Below, one piece after another: positions 22,880 through 31,119 of a DNA stretch of 64,000 nucleotides. The stretch covers positions 1,490,508 to 1,554,507 of the forward strand of contig NZ_RJSE01000007.1 in assembly GCF_003725695.1 (NCBI RefSeq), read 5' to 3'. The position numbers and the translations under genes were made by a program. Below the pieces are notes generated by a model, which saw only the letters and a program-made list of their open reading frames with translations, was not told the DNA's origin and made no database searches. The stretch's first letter is position 1. Each line of letters begins with the position of its first letter. This DNA is from Nocardioides marmoriginsengisoli (GTDB taxonomy: Bacteria > Actinomycetota > Actinomycetes > Propionibacteriales > Nocardioidaceae).

Positions 22880-24829
22880 CTAGGCGTCGTAGTCGATCCG
22901 CAGCTCCTCGCTGACCGGGTGCGCCTGGCAGGTCAGCACGTAGCCGGTGGCGATCTCGTCCTCGTCGAGCGCGTGGTTCTGGTCCATCACGGCCTTGCCG
23001 AGCAGCACCTTCGCGCGGCACGTCCCGCAGGCACCGCCGGCGCACGAGTACGGCGGCTCGAGGCCCTGCTGCATCGCGGCGTCCAGGATCGTGTCGCCGG
23101 TGGAGCGCAACCCGAAGGTGGTCTCGACGCCGTCCAGCGCGACCGTCACCTGGCTCTCGATGTCGACGCCGACCTCGACCTGGGAGGGCTCGGTGTGGAA
23201 GACCTCGGTGAGCACGGTGCCGTCGATCGACGCGCTCAGCGAGTCCACCAGCTCCTGCGGCCCGCACAGGAACCAGGCGTCGACGTCGTGGGGCGCCAGC
23301 TCGTGCACCAGCTCGGCGGTGACCCGGCCCTCGAGCGGTGCTCCCGGCGTCCGGGACAGCACGTGGTGGACGGTGAGCCGGTCTCCGGCGAGGGCGTCCA
23401 GCTGGGGACCGAACATCGCCGACCGCGGGGTGCGGTTGCCGTACACGAGCGTGAAGGTGCTCTCCGGCTCCGCCTCCAGCGTGGTCGCGATGATCGACAT
23501 CAGCGGGGTGATCCCCGAGCCCGCCGCGACCGCCACGTAGCTCCGCCGCGCGGAGGCGTCGAGCGCGAGGTGGAAACGCCCGGTCGGCGACATCACGTCG
23601 AGGATGTCGTCGGCCACCAGGTCGCGGTGGACGTACGTGGAGAACACGCCGCCCTCGATCCGCTTCACCGCGACCCGCAGCGTGTTGGCGGAGACCGGCT
23701 CGATAATCGAGTAGCTGCGCCGGACGTCGGCCCCGTCGATGACCGCGCGCAGGGTGATGTGCTGGCCCTGGACGTAGCGGTACTCGTGCTCCAGGTCCGC
23801 CGGTACGTCGAAGGTCACGACCGTGCTGTCCTCGGTCAGCCTCGCGACCGAGCGGACCCGCAACGGGTGGAACACCGGCCGCTGCGCCGAGGCCCGGTCG
23901 GGGGTCGGTCCGAGGTCGTCGGTCAGCCGGCGCCAGGTGCGGTACTCGGTCGGGGTCAGCGACCGGCCGAACCAGGTCGAGATGGCCGCGTTGCGGTCCA
24001 GGTAGGCCTGCTCGTTGCGGCGCCAGGCCCGCACGTAGCGGTAGAACGGCACGCTCGGGTGCAGGTGATGGACCAGGTGGTAGTTCTGGTAGACGAACAA
24101 CGGGGTCAGCCAGAACTCGCCGCCGACCCGCACCCGGGTCGCCTGGTACTTGTTCTCGCGCTGGGTGACAGTCAGGCCGTGGTGCGGCAGGTAGTCGAAC
24201 CACCAGGCGAGGACGACCAGGCCGATCCGCTGGGGGATCAGGTAGAGCCAGAGGATCTCGGCGGCGTACCCGGTGGTCATCCCGACCGTCATCCCCGCGA
24301 TCACGACCACGAAGGTCGTCAGGGCGAGAGCCGCCTCCTGCCGGGGCCGGTGCGCGATGCCCTTGAGGTAGAAGACCAGGTACCAGAGGTCGATGGTGGC
24401 CCAGCGCAGCGGCAGCTGCCAGGCCGGCCCGGCGCTGGTCCAGTTGTCCGGATCGATCGTCATCGGCTCGTTGGTGTTGCGGTGGTGCTCGATGTGGATG
24501 AACTTGACCACCGGGAACGTCGTCCAGAGCACCACGAACGGCATCGAGAGGTGCCCGAAGGCGTCGTTGACCCGGGTGTTGGTGCTGATCGCGTGGTGGG
24601 TCGACTCGTGCAGCACGCTGAACATCAGGAACGTGACCGCGGCCCCGATCGGCACCGTCAGCCAGCGCGACCAGTCGCCCGCGAGGACGCCGTACGCCTC
24701 GGCGGCGAAGAGTGCCAGGGTGCCGGCGTACAGGGCCGCCGTCGGCCAGGCGAGCTGCGGGACCTTCTCGCCGGGGTCCGGGAGCCCGAGGACGGGCTGG
24801 GGCGCTGGCGGCAGGGCGGTCTGCGACAT
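22880..24829 (-). CDS. Fused membrane fatty-acid desaturase, FNR-type reductase and [2Fe-2S] ferredoxin
   Basis: 649 residues. Residues 20-285 form a membrane desaturase/hydroxylase with the three His boxes of the di-iron site: HESTHH (74-79), HIEHH (112-116) and HLVHHLH (251-257), plus membrane helices. Residues 320-545 form a ferredoxin-NADP reductase domain: RRSYSI (FAD, 370-375), GSGITPLMS (NADP, 437 on) and LCGP (521-524). Residues 558-649 form a plant-type ferredoxin with Cys596, 601, 604 and 634. It would pass electrons from NAD(P)H to the di-iron site within one chain. The substrate is unknown (acyl lipid or other). A perfect palindrome lies just upstream of the start. Confidence 0.93.
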   Translation of the reverse strand: MSQTALPPAPQPVLGLPDPGEKVPQLAWPTAALYAGTLALFAAEAYGVLAGDWSRWLTVPIGAAVTFLMFSVLHESTHHAISTNTRVNDAFGHLSMPFVVLWTTFPVVKFIHIEHHRNTNEPMTIDPDNWTSAGPAWQLPLRWATIDLWYLVFYLKGIAHRPRQEAALALTTFVVVIAGMTVGMTTGYAAEILWLYLIPQRIGLVVLAWWFDYLPHHGLTVTQRENKYQATRVRVGGEFWLTPLFVYQNYHLVHHLHPSVPFYRYVRAWRRNEQAYLDRNAAISTWFGRSLTPTEYRTWRRLTDDLGPTPDRASAQRPVFHPLRVRSVARLTEDSTVVTFDVPADLEHEYRYVQGQHITLRAVIDGADVRRSYSIIEPVSANTLRVAVKRIEGGVFSTYVHRDLVADDILDVMSPTGRFHLALDASARRSYVAVAAGSGITPLMSIIATTLEAEPESTFTLVYGNRTPRSAMFGPQLDALAGDRLTVHHVLSRTPGAPLEGRVTAELVHELAPHDVDAWFLCGPQELVDSLSASIDGTVLTEVFHTEPSQVEVGVDIESQVTVALDGVETTFGLRSTGDTILDAAMQQGLEPPYSCAGGACGTCRAKVLLGKAVMDQNHALDEDEIATGYVLTCQAHPVSEELRIDYDA

Positions 24830-24846
24830 GGGGCCTCGTTCGGTTG

Positions 24847-24871
24847 TTTACAAACGTTGGTGGTTTGTAAA
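24847..24871. promoter_or_regulatory. Operator candidate upstream of the desaturase fusion
   Basis: Perfect 9-bp inverted repeat TTTACAAAC (24847-24855) and GTTTGTAAA (24863-24871), spacer 7 nt, ending 17 nt before the start codon. Size and symmetry suit a TetR-type regulator, but none is encoded next to it. Confidence 0.65.
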
Positions 24872-24953
24872 ACCTCACCATGTTTCGCAGCGCTTGGGAA
24901 GGGGGTGCGGCTCCAGGGCGGTGCCCCGTCTCTGGACTTTCGGACAGTGCTCG

Positions 24954-25949
24954 CTACGCGAGGCAGCGGTAAACGGTCCGAACCCCGACGGCCCGGTGCA
25001 GCTGCTTCATCAACGAGCCGAAGAACTGGCTCCGGTAGGTCTCGTCGCTGACCGCGTAGACGGTGAAGTAGAGCCCGGAGAACGCGGCCAGGAACGTCGC
25101 GACCCGGACGAGCTCGTGGGTCAGCACCGGGAACCAGTCCACGAACGGGGTGGAGGGGTGACCGAGCCAGGACGTGATCACGTCGTCGTTGATCGCGACC
25201 GCTCCGAAGACGAGGAAGAAGGTGAACATCGCCAGGCTGAGCAGCAGCACCTGGAGCGCCTGGGAGATCAGCAGCGCGACCACCAGGTTCGCCTTCGCCA
25301 GCCCGGTGACCTGGGCCCGTTCCAGCAGGGTCCGGTCGTCGACCTCGGCCGCGCATCGGACCGCCTCGGTGTCCAGCGGCGTCCCGGCGCAGGCCGCCAC
25401 CAGCAGCTCCCCGGTCATCACGTCGTCGACCTGGTCGAGCTCCTCGGGGAGCCGGACCAGCAGGAACGCCACCGCGACCGCCGCGAAGAGCAGCACCGCG
25501 ACCCAGAGGACGCCGTCGTCCAGGGAGGACGCGACCTGCCAGACCTCGGTGTTGATGAACAGGAAGGTCACGAACAGCAGCAGCAACGGCAGCGCCTTGG
25601 TGACCAGCGGGATCAGCAGGCCGAGCGAGGAGAACGTGCGACCGATCGCCCAGCGGGCCACCGAGCCCGCGTGCAGGGACCGGAAGGCGTAGCCGACCAG
25701 CGGGATCCCGGCCGCCACCACCGCGGTCAGCACGCTGTTGCTGGCGTCCTGCCACCACCAGGCCGTGCCGACGGCGGTGGCCGCGGCGACGGCGGCCGCC
25801 ACCGCGGCGAGGCCGAGCAGGCGGCGCCGGCTCAGCCGCTGGCGGACCGCCGTGCGGGTGTCGTCGACGAAGTAGGGGAGACCCCGGGAGACGAACCAGT
25901 GCTCGGCGGCCTCGCGGTGGACCGCCGTGGGGTCGGGGGTGATCGGCAT
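24954..25949 (-). CDS. Polytopic membrane protein of unknown function
   Basis: 331 residues with about seven hydrophobic segments (near 45-65, 75-90, 108-130, 145-165, 222-250 and 285-305). The first 40 residues are cytoplasmic and charged (AAEHWFVSRGLPYFVDDTRT). A soluble loop (EELDQVDDVMTGELLVAACA) lies in the middle. No transport or catalytic motif is recognised. The GLPYFV phrase occurs in other actinobacterial membrane proteins (memory). The ATG at 25949 is preceded by a TAGAGT -10 element. Confidence 0.75.
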   Translation of the reverse strand: MPITPDPTAVHREAAEHWFVSRGLPYFVDDTRTAVRQRLSRRRLLGLAAVAAAVAAATAVGTAWWWQDASNSVLTAVVAAGIPLVGYAFRSLHAGSVARWAIGRTFSSLGLLIPLVTKALPLLLLFVTFLFINTEVWQVASSLDDGVLWVAVLLFAAVAVAFLLVRLPEELDQVDDVMTGELLVAACAGTPLDTEAVRCAAEVDDRTLLERAQVTGLAKANLVVALLISQALQVLLLSLAMFTFFLVFGAVAINDDVITSWLGHPSTPFVDWFPVLTHELVRVATFLAAFSGLYFTVYAVSDETYRSQFFGSLMKQLHRAVGVRTVYRCLA

Positions 25950-25955
25950 TCGCGC

Positions 25956-25961
25956 ACTCTA
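25956..25961 (-). promoter_or_regulatory. -10 element of the membrane protein gene (leaderless)
   Basis: TAGAGT on the minus strand ends 6 nt before the ATG at 25949. Confidence 0.45.
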
Positions 25962-26013
25962 TGCGCACCTCCGATGCGCCGATCCCTACCACCGAGATGG
26001 GAGGATGGCGCCG

Positions 26014-27228
26014 ATGAGCCCCTCCGCCCGCATCCGCACCGTGGCCGTCCTCGCCCTGATCGGCGTGGTCGTGGCCGTGCTCGTGCTGCTCACCAGGCCG
26101 AAGTCCGATGATCCCGGGGAGCGCCCGGTCGTCGACTTCTACGCCGCGCCGGCCGAGCTGCCCAGCAAGCCCGGGACGCTGATCCGCTCCGAGGAAGCCT
26201 TCGGCGCCCTGCCCGACGACACCCGGGCGTGGCGGATCCTCTACACGACCACCCGGGACAAGGGCGAGCCCGCGGTCGCCAGTGCGCTGGTGATCGCGAA
26301 GTCCGGCGTGGAGGGCGAGCGGCCCGTCCTCGCCTGGGCGCACGGAACGACCGGGGTCGCTCAGGACTGCGCCCCGTCGGTGCAGATGGATCAGCTCACC
26401 TTCGGCGCGATCGCCGACCTCGACAACGTGGTGGAGCAGGGCTGGGTCGTGGTCGCCACCGACTACGTCGGCCTGGGCACCCGGGGACCCCACCCCTACC
26501 TGATCGGCCAGGGCGAAGGCCGGTCGGTGCTGGACTCGGTCCGGGCCGCCCGCCAGTTCTCCGAGGTGTCGCTGCAGTCGAAGACCGTCGTCTGGGGGCA
26601 CTCCCAGGGCGGTCACGCCGCGCTCTGGGCGGGCATCCTCGCGCCGACGTACGCCAAGGACGTCGACGTAGTCGGCGTCGCCGGTATCGCACCGGCCACC
26701 AACCTCGGCGCACTGGCGCGCAACCTGGCGAGCGCACCGGGCGGGGTCGTCTTCGGCGCCTACCTGATCGCGTCGTACTCGGCCGCCTACCCGAGCCTGG
26801 ACTTCGAGGACTACGTCCGGGTCGCGGCCCTCGAACCGCTCCGCGAGATGGCGGACCACTGCATCTCCGACACCCAGCCGCTGATCGACCTGGCGCAGTC
26901 ACCCGCGCTGGCGAAGAACTACTACTCCCGGGACCCCGACTCCGGCTCGCTCGGCGCGCGCCTGGCGGAGAACAGCCCGACCGGGAAGATCGACGCGCCC
27001 GTGCTGATCGCCCAGGGCACCACCGACGCACTGGTGCTCCCGGCGACGCAGGACGCGTACGTCGCCCAGCGGTGCGCCTCCGGAAGCGGCGGCCCGCTCG
27101 ACTACCGCACCTACAAGAAGCTGGGGCACGTCACGATCATCGCCCCGGAGTCACCGATGCTCTCCGATTTGCTCGCCTGGACAAAAGCCCGATTCGCAGG
27201 GAAGGCTGCTCCGAGCACCTGTCGTTGA
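26014..27228 (+). CDS. Secretory-lipase-family alpha/beta hydrolase, copy 1
   Basis: 404 residues. N-terminal signal or anchor (TVAVLALIGVVVAVLVLL, about 10-27). Alpha/beta-hydrolase fold of the secretory lipase (LIP) type: YTTTRDKGEPAVASALV, LAWAHGTTGVAQDCAP (oxyanion region), the nucleophile elbow GHSQGGHAALW, then DAPVLIAQGTTDALVLPA (Asp) and KKLGHVTII (His). Acts on triglycerides or esters outside the cytosol membrane. The ATG at 26014 is preferred since GGGAGG lies 9 nt upstream; an ATG 9 nt earlier is directly against that site. A homologue follows 17 nt after the stop. Confidence 0.87.
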   Translation: MSPSARIRTVAVLALIGVVVAVLVLLTRPKSDDPGERPVVDFYAAPAELPSKPGTLIRSEEAFGALPDDTRAWRILYTTTRDKGEPAVASALVIAKSGVEGERPVLAWAHGTTGVAQDCAPSVQMDQLTFGAIADLDNVVEQGWVVVATDYVGLGTRGPHPYLIGQGEGRSVLDSVRAARQFSEVSLQSKTVVWGHSQGGHAALWAGILAPTYAKDVDVVGVAGIAPATNLGALARNLASAPGGVVFGAYLIASYSAAYPSLDFEDYVRVAALEPLREMADHCISDTQPLIDLAQSPALAKNYYSRDPDSGSLGARLAENSPTGKIDAPVLIAQGTTDALVLPATQDAYVAQRCASGSGGPLDYRTYKKLGHVTIIAPESPMLSDLLAWTKARFAGKAAPSTCR

Positions 27229-27245
27229 GCCCCGGAGGAGTCACC

Positions 27246-28496
27246 GTGCGTCGTCTCACCCTCGTCCTCGCCGTCGCCCTGATCGCCGCACTCGCGGGGA
27301 TCGGCGTCCAGGCCGCACCGGCGACCGCGGCGACGCTGCCCGACGACGACCCGTTCTACTCCTACACGGGGTCCGAGCCGCTGGGTTCGTTCGCCCCGGG
27401 GACGGTGCTCAAGCGTCGGGTGGTCACCCACCACTACGTCGGGCTGCCGACCCCGCTGAAGGTCACCCAGCTGCTCTACCGCACGACCGGTACGGCGGGG
27501 GAGCCGACCGTGACCGTGGCGACCGTGGTCCCGCCGGTGTTCAAGACGTTCCCGGAGCCGCGCCTGGTCTCCTACCAGTACGAGTACGACGCCCTGGGTC
27601 AGCAGTGCACGCCGTCGTACTTCTTCTCCGGCGGCTTCAACCTCTCCGGAGGCGCGACCGCGGGGGAGCAGAGCGCCCTGCTCGGCTACATCCTGAGCGG
27701 CTACACGGTGGTGGTGCCCGATTACGAGGGCACCCAGCGGCACTTCGCGGCCGGCCGCGAATCCGGGATGAACACGCTCGACGGCATCCGGGCCGCCCTC
27801 AACGACAAGTCCTACGGCCTCGACGCCACCACGAAGGCCGCGATGGTGGGCTACTCGGGCGGCTCGATCGCGACCGAGTGGGCCGCGGAGCTCGCGCCGT
27901 CGTACGCGCCGGACGTCAACCGCCGCCTGGTCGGTGCCGCCGCCGGCGGGGTGCCGACGGACCTGCCGCACAACCTCGAGTACGCCGACGGCTCGCTGCT
28001 CTGGGCGGGTGCGATCCCGCTCGGCCTGGTCGGCCTGGCCCGCGCCTACGACGTCGACCTGGACAAGTACGCCAGCGACTACGGCAAGAAGATCTTCGCC
28101 CGGGTCGCGGACCAGTGCATCGTCGACGTGCTCGGGGTCTACCCGGGCCTGACCTTCGCCAAGCTGATGAAGCCGCAGTACAGCAGCTTCGACAAGATCG
28201 CCGAGTTCGTCACGATCCGGAAGAAGCTGGTGATGGGCCAGGGGAATCCGCCGACGACGCCGCTGTTCCTGGCCTCGGCGAAGCTGGACCGGACCGGTGA
28301 CGGGATCATCGTCACCGACGACGTGAAGAACCTGGCGCGGAGCTACTGCGCCCGCGGCGCCGCGGTGACGTACCACCAGTACACCGGCCTGGAGCACGTC
28401 GGCGGGTTCGCGGTCTTCATCCCGGACGCGCTGAACTGGATCAGCGCCCGGTTCCGGGGATCGCCGCAGCCGGGCGTCTGCGCGCGCCTGGGCTGA
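27246..28496 (+). CDS. Secretory-lipase-family alpha/beta hydrolase, copy 2
   Basis: 416 residues with a cleavable signal peptide (about 1-29). Same family as the previous gene: YRTTGTAGEPTVTVATVV, VSYQYEYDALGQQCTPSY, the nucleophile elbow GYSGGSIATEWAAE (Ser in GYSGG), ASAKLDRTGDGIIV (Asp region) and TGLEHVGGF (His). The nucleophile motif GYSGG differs from GHSQG of copy 1, so the two are old paralogues. The GTG at 27246 has GGAGGAG 5 nt upstream. The two genes form an operon. The stop directly abuts the stop of the convergent peptidase gene. Confidence 0.87.
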   Translation: MRRLTLVLAVALIAALAGIGVQAAPATAATLPDDDPFYSYTGSEPLGSFAPGTVLKRRVVTHHYVGLPTPLKVTQLLYRTTGTAGEPTVTVATVVPPVFKTFPEPRLVSYQYEYDALGQQCTPSYFFSGGFNLSGGATAGEQSALLGYILSGYTVVVPDYEGTQRHFAAGRESGMNTLDGIRAALNDKSYGLDATTKAAMVGYSGGSIATEWAAELAPSYAPDVNRRLVGAAAGGVPTDLPHNLEYADGSLLWAGAIPLGLVGLARAYDVDLDKYASDYGKKIFARVADQCIVDVLGVYPGLTFAKLMKPQYSSFDKIAEFVTIRKKLVMGQGNPPTTPLFLASAKLDRTGDGIIVTDDVKNLARSYCARGAAVTYHQYTGLEHVGGFAVFIPDALNWISARFRGSPQPGVCARLG

Positions 28497-29924
28497 TCAG
28501 CCGCGCAGCTCCGCCATCCACTGCTCGATCGCGTCCGCCTCGCGGGGGAGCGCGGCCGAGAGGTTGCGGTTGCCCTCGGCGGTGACCAGCACGTCGTCCT
28601 CGATCCGGATGCCGATCCCGCGGAGCTCCTCGGGGACCAGCAGGTCGTCCTCCTGGAAGTACAGCCCCGGCTCGACGGTGAGCACCATGCCCTCGGCCAG
28701 GTTCGCCTCGGTGTAGGCCTCGTTGCTCGCGGCAGCGCAGTCGTGCACGTCCAGACCGAGCATGTGGCTGGTGCTGTGCAGCGTCCAGCGGGCGTAGACC
28801 TTGCTGTCCGGGGCGAGCGCCTCCTCGGCGGAGCAGGGCAGCAGCTTGAGGTCGGCGAGCGCGTGCACCAGCACGTCCATCGCGGCGTGGTGCGGATCGC
28901 GGAAGTGGGCACCCGGCCGGACCGCGTCGATGCCGGCCTGCTGGGAGGCCAGCACGATCTCGTACAGCTCGCGCTGCAGCGGGGTGAACGTGCCGATGAT
29001 CGGCAGCGTCCGGGTCACGTCGGCGGTGTAGAGCGACGACGCCTCGGCGCCCATGTCGAGGAGCATCAGCTCACCGGGGACCAGCGGGCCGGAGTTGTCG
29101 ATCCAGTGCAGCGTGGTCGCGTGCCGGCCGCCGCCGACGATCGAGTCGTAGCCGATGTCGTTGCCCATCGCCCGGGCCCGGCGGAAGAAGGTCCCCTCGA
29201 TCCAGCGCTCGCCGAACTCGAGCACCCGGTCCCACTCGCGGACGCTGTCCTCGAAGCCGAACGTGGTGATGTCGCAGGCGTGCTGAAGCTCGGCGACCTC
29301 CCAGTCGTCCTTGATCAGACGGAGCTCGGAGAGCACCCGGGCGAAGTCGTCGTCGCGACCGGGGTCGGCTCCGACGGCGGTGTCGACCCGGGGGTCCACG
29401 CCGCGCAGGACGCGGGTCTTGGCCTCGCCCTCCAACCGGGCGGCGAGCTCGTCGACGTGCCGGGTGGTGATCCCGAGGGATGCCGAGATCTCGTTCAGCG
29501 AGGGCCGGCGCCCGGCCCAGAGCTCGCCGTACTGGCGGTCCCGGAAGAACTCGTCGGTGTCCCGCGAGCTGCGCGGGCGGGCGTACAGGGTGGACTCGCC
29601 GTCCTCGATCACCAGCACCGCGTCGCTGGTCTGGTTGCCGGTCAGGTGGGTGTGCGCGGAGTCGGAGCGGAACCGGTAGTCGGTGTCGTTGGCGCGGGTC
29701 TTGAACACACCCGCCGGGATCACCAGCCGCTCGTCGGGGAACATCGCGGCCAGGCGGGCCCGCCGGCTCGCGGCCGGGTCGGCGACCGGGTGCGGGGGCA
29801 GGTCGAGCTCGCGCTCGCCCCAGCCGGTCCGCATGAACGCGGCGTACTTCTCGGGCACCGGCTGGTCGTGGTTCTCGGTGCGCGGAGCGTCGCTGCTGGG
29901 CTGGTCGTCGGCGGTGTTCTGCAT
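28497..29924 (-). CDS. pepP: Xaa-Pro aminopeptidase (aminopeptidase P, M24B)
   Basis: 475-residue pita-bread metallopeptidase removing an N-terminal residue before proline. N-terminal creatinase-like domain (FPDERLVIPAGVFKTRANDTDYRF), then the catalytic domain with ligands in LLDMGAE (Asp), YTADVTRT (Asp), HMLGLDVHD (His), VLTVEPGLYF (Glu) and GIRIEDDVLV (Glu). Cytosolic. The ATG at 29924 is supported by a TACAGT -10 element 6 nt upstream; an open frame continues further but is not coding. Divergent from the PrsW-type gene. Confidence 0.94.
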   Translation of the reverse strand: MQNTADDQPSSDAPRTENHDQPVPEKYAAFMRTGWGERELDLPPHPVADPAASRRARLAAMFPDERLVIPAGVFKTRANDTDYRFRSDSAHTHLTGNQTSDAVLVIEDGESTLYARPRSSRDTDEFFRDRQYGELWAGRRPSLNEISASLGITTRHVDELAARLEGEAKTRVLRGVDPRVDTAVGADPGRDDDFARVLSELRLIKDDWEVAELQHACDITTFGFEDSVREWDRVLEFGERWIEGTFFRRARAMGNDIGYDSIVGGGRHATTLHWIDNSGPLVPGELMLLDMGAEASSLYTADVTRTLPIIGTFTPLQRELYEIVLASQQAGIDAVRPGAHFRDPHHAAMDVLVHALADLKLLPCSAEEALAPDSKVYARWTLHSTSHMLGLDVHDCAAASNEAYTEANLAEGMVLTVEPGLYFQEDDLLVPEELRGIGIRIEDDVLVTAEGNRNLSAALPREADAIEQWMAELRG

Positions 29925-29930
29925 CCCGCC

Positions 29931-29936
29931 ACTGTA
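29931..29936 (-). promoter_or_regulatory. -10 element of pepP (leaderless)
   Basis: TACAGT on the minus strand ends 6 nt before the ATG at 29924. Confidence 0.5.
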
Positions 29937-29987
29937 CGACGACAAACAGGGACATCTCGCCTGACTTTGTCGCCGGAGCTCTGCCGA

Positions 29988-29993
29988 TAGGCT
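29988..29993 (+). promoter_or_regulatory. -10 element of the PrsW-type gene (leaderless)
   Basis: TAGGCT ends 7 nt before the ATG at 30001. No ribosome site. Confidence 0.5.
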
Positions 29994-30000
29994 TCCGCCC

Positions 30001-31119
30001 ATGCGCAGCGCCCGGAGCAATATCGCCTTCACCGTGACCCTCGGTGCGGCGTTGCTCCTGGGTGCCGTCCTGATGGCCGTGATCCTGCTCGCCTCCGGGG
30101 CTCCGGACGCGGTCGCGATCGGCCTGGTGCTGGCCGCGATCCCGGTCGGTCCGGTGATCGGCTGCTACCTGTGGCTGGACCGCTACGAGCCCGAACCGCG
30201 CTCGCTGCTGCTGCTCGGCCTGGGCTGGGGCGCGTTCATCGCGACCAGCGCGGCGATCTTCCTGCAGGCCTTCGACGCGTTCGCGTTCGGCCCGGGCGAG
30301 GCGGTCGAGTCGGTCCTGGTGGCTCCGGTCACCGAGGAGGCCGCCAAGGGGCTCTTCATCCTGCTGCTCCTGCTCTACCGGCGCGCGGAGCTCGACGGCA
30401 TCCTCGACGGGATCGTGTACGCCGGCATGGTCGGCGTCGGCTTCGCGTTCACCGAGAACATCCTCTACCTGAGCTCGGCCTACATCGGCGAGGACAACCA
30501 GCCGGGCGGCCTCGACAACGCGATCGCGCTCTTCGTGGTCCGCGGGATCGGCAGCCCGTTCGCGCACCCCTTCTTCACCGCGTTCGTCGGGATCGGAGTC
30601 GGTATCGCGGTCGGCAGCCGGTCGCGGCAGGTCCGGATCCTCGCGCCGACCCTCGGCTACCTGCTCGCGGTCGGGTCGCACGCCGCCTGGAACGGCTCGC
30701 TGCTGATCGACGGCGGCAGCGGTGCGATCGCGGCGTACCTGCTGCTGATGGTGCCGGCGTTCTTCGTGATGGTCGCGTTCGCGGTCTGGTCCCGGCGTCG
30801 CGAGGGGGTGCTGCTGGCCACCTCGCTGACCGACTGCGCCGGCCGCGGGTTCCTGGACGCGCGCGAGGTGCCGTGGCTGACCCGCATCCCCGCCCGCAAG
30901 GCCTGTCGGAAGCACGCGGCGCGGCACGGTGGTCCGGAGGCGCTGGCCGCGATGAAGAGCTACCAGGTGGAGGCGATCGAGCTCGGCTTCCTGCACCACC
31001 GCTTCCTGCGCGGCACGGCCCCCGCGCGCTACGAGGAATTAGGCCAGGCCCACGTCCAACGCATGTTCGCGCTTCGACCCCAGTTGGTCTGGCCCCAGGT
31101 TGCAGGAGCACTCCGATGA
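30001..31119 (+). CDS. PrsW-type intramembrane metalloprotease
   Basis: 372 residues with about eight membrane helices in the first 265 residues. Family motifs: PVTEEAAKGL (the EE pair), VGFAFTENILYL (second motif with Glu) and SHAAWNGSLL (His). This is the M82 peptidase signature; PrsW cleaves anti-sigma factors in Bacillus, but targets in actinobacteria are mostly unknown. The C-terminal 100 residues are soluble (RARGFLDAREVPWLTRIPARK type sequence). The stop overlaps the following GTPase gene (ATGA), linking it to the dynamin-like pair. Confidence 0.9.
   Translation: MRSARSNIAFTVTLGAALLLGAVLMAVILLASGAPDAVAIGLVLAAIPVGPVIGCYLWLDRYEPEPRSLLLLGLGWGAFIATSAAIFLQAFDAFAFGPGEAVESVLVAPVTEEAAKGLFILLLLLYRRAELDGILDGIVYAGMVGVGFAFTENILYLSSAYIGEDNQPGGLDNAIALFVVRGIGSPFAHPFFTAFVGIGVGIAVGSRSRQVRILAPTLGYLLAVGSHAAWNGSLLIDGGSGAIAAYLLLMVPAFFVMVAFAVWSRRREGVLLATSLTDCAGRGFLDAREVPWLTRIPARKACRKHAARHGGPEALAAMKSYQVEAIELGFLHHRFLRGTAPARYEELGQAHVQRMFALRPQLVWPQVAGALR

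Noticed and set aside
22773-25051. Long open frames on both strands over the desaturase fusion
   Set aside because: Both are compositionally biased shadows; only the 22880-24829 frame has His boxes, FAD and Fe-S motifs.
30171-31115. N-terminal extension of the first dynamin-like GTPase by about 315 codons
   Set aside because: The extension is a shadow of the prsW gene; ATG 31116 overlaps its stop and begins the conserved part.
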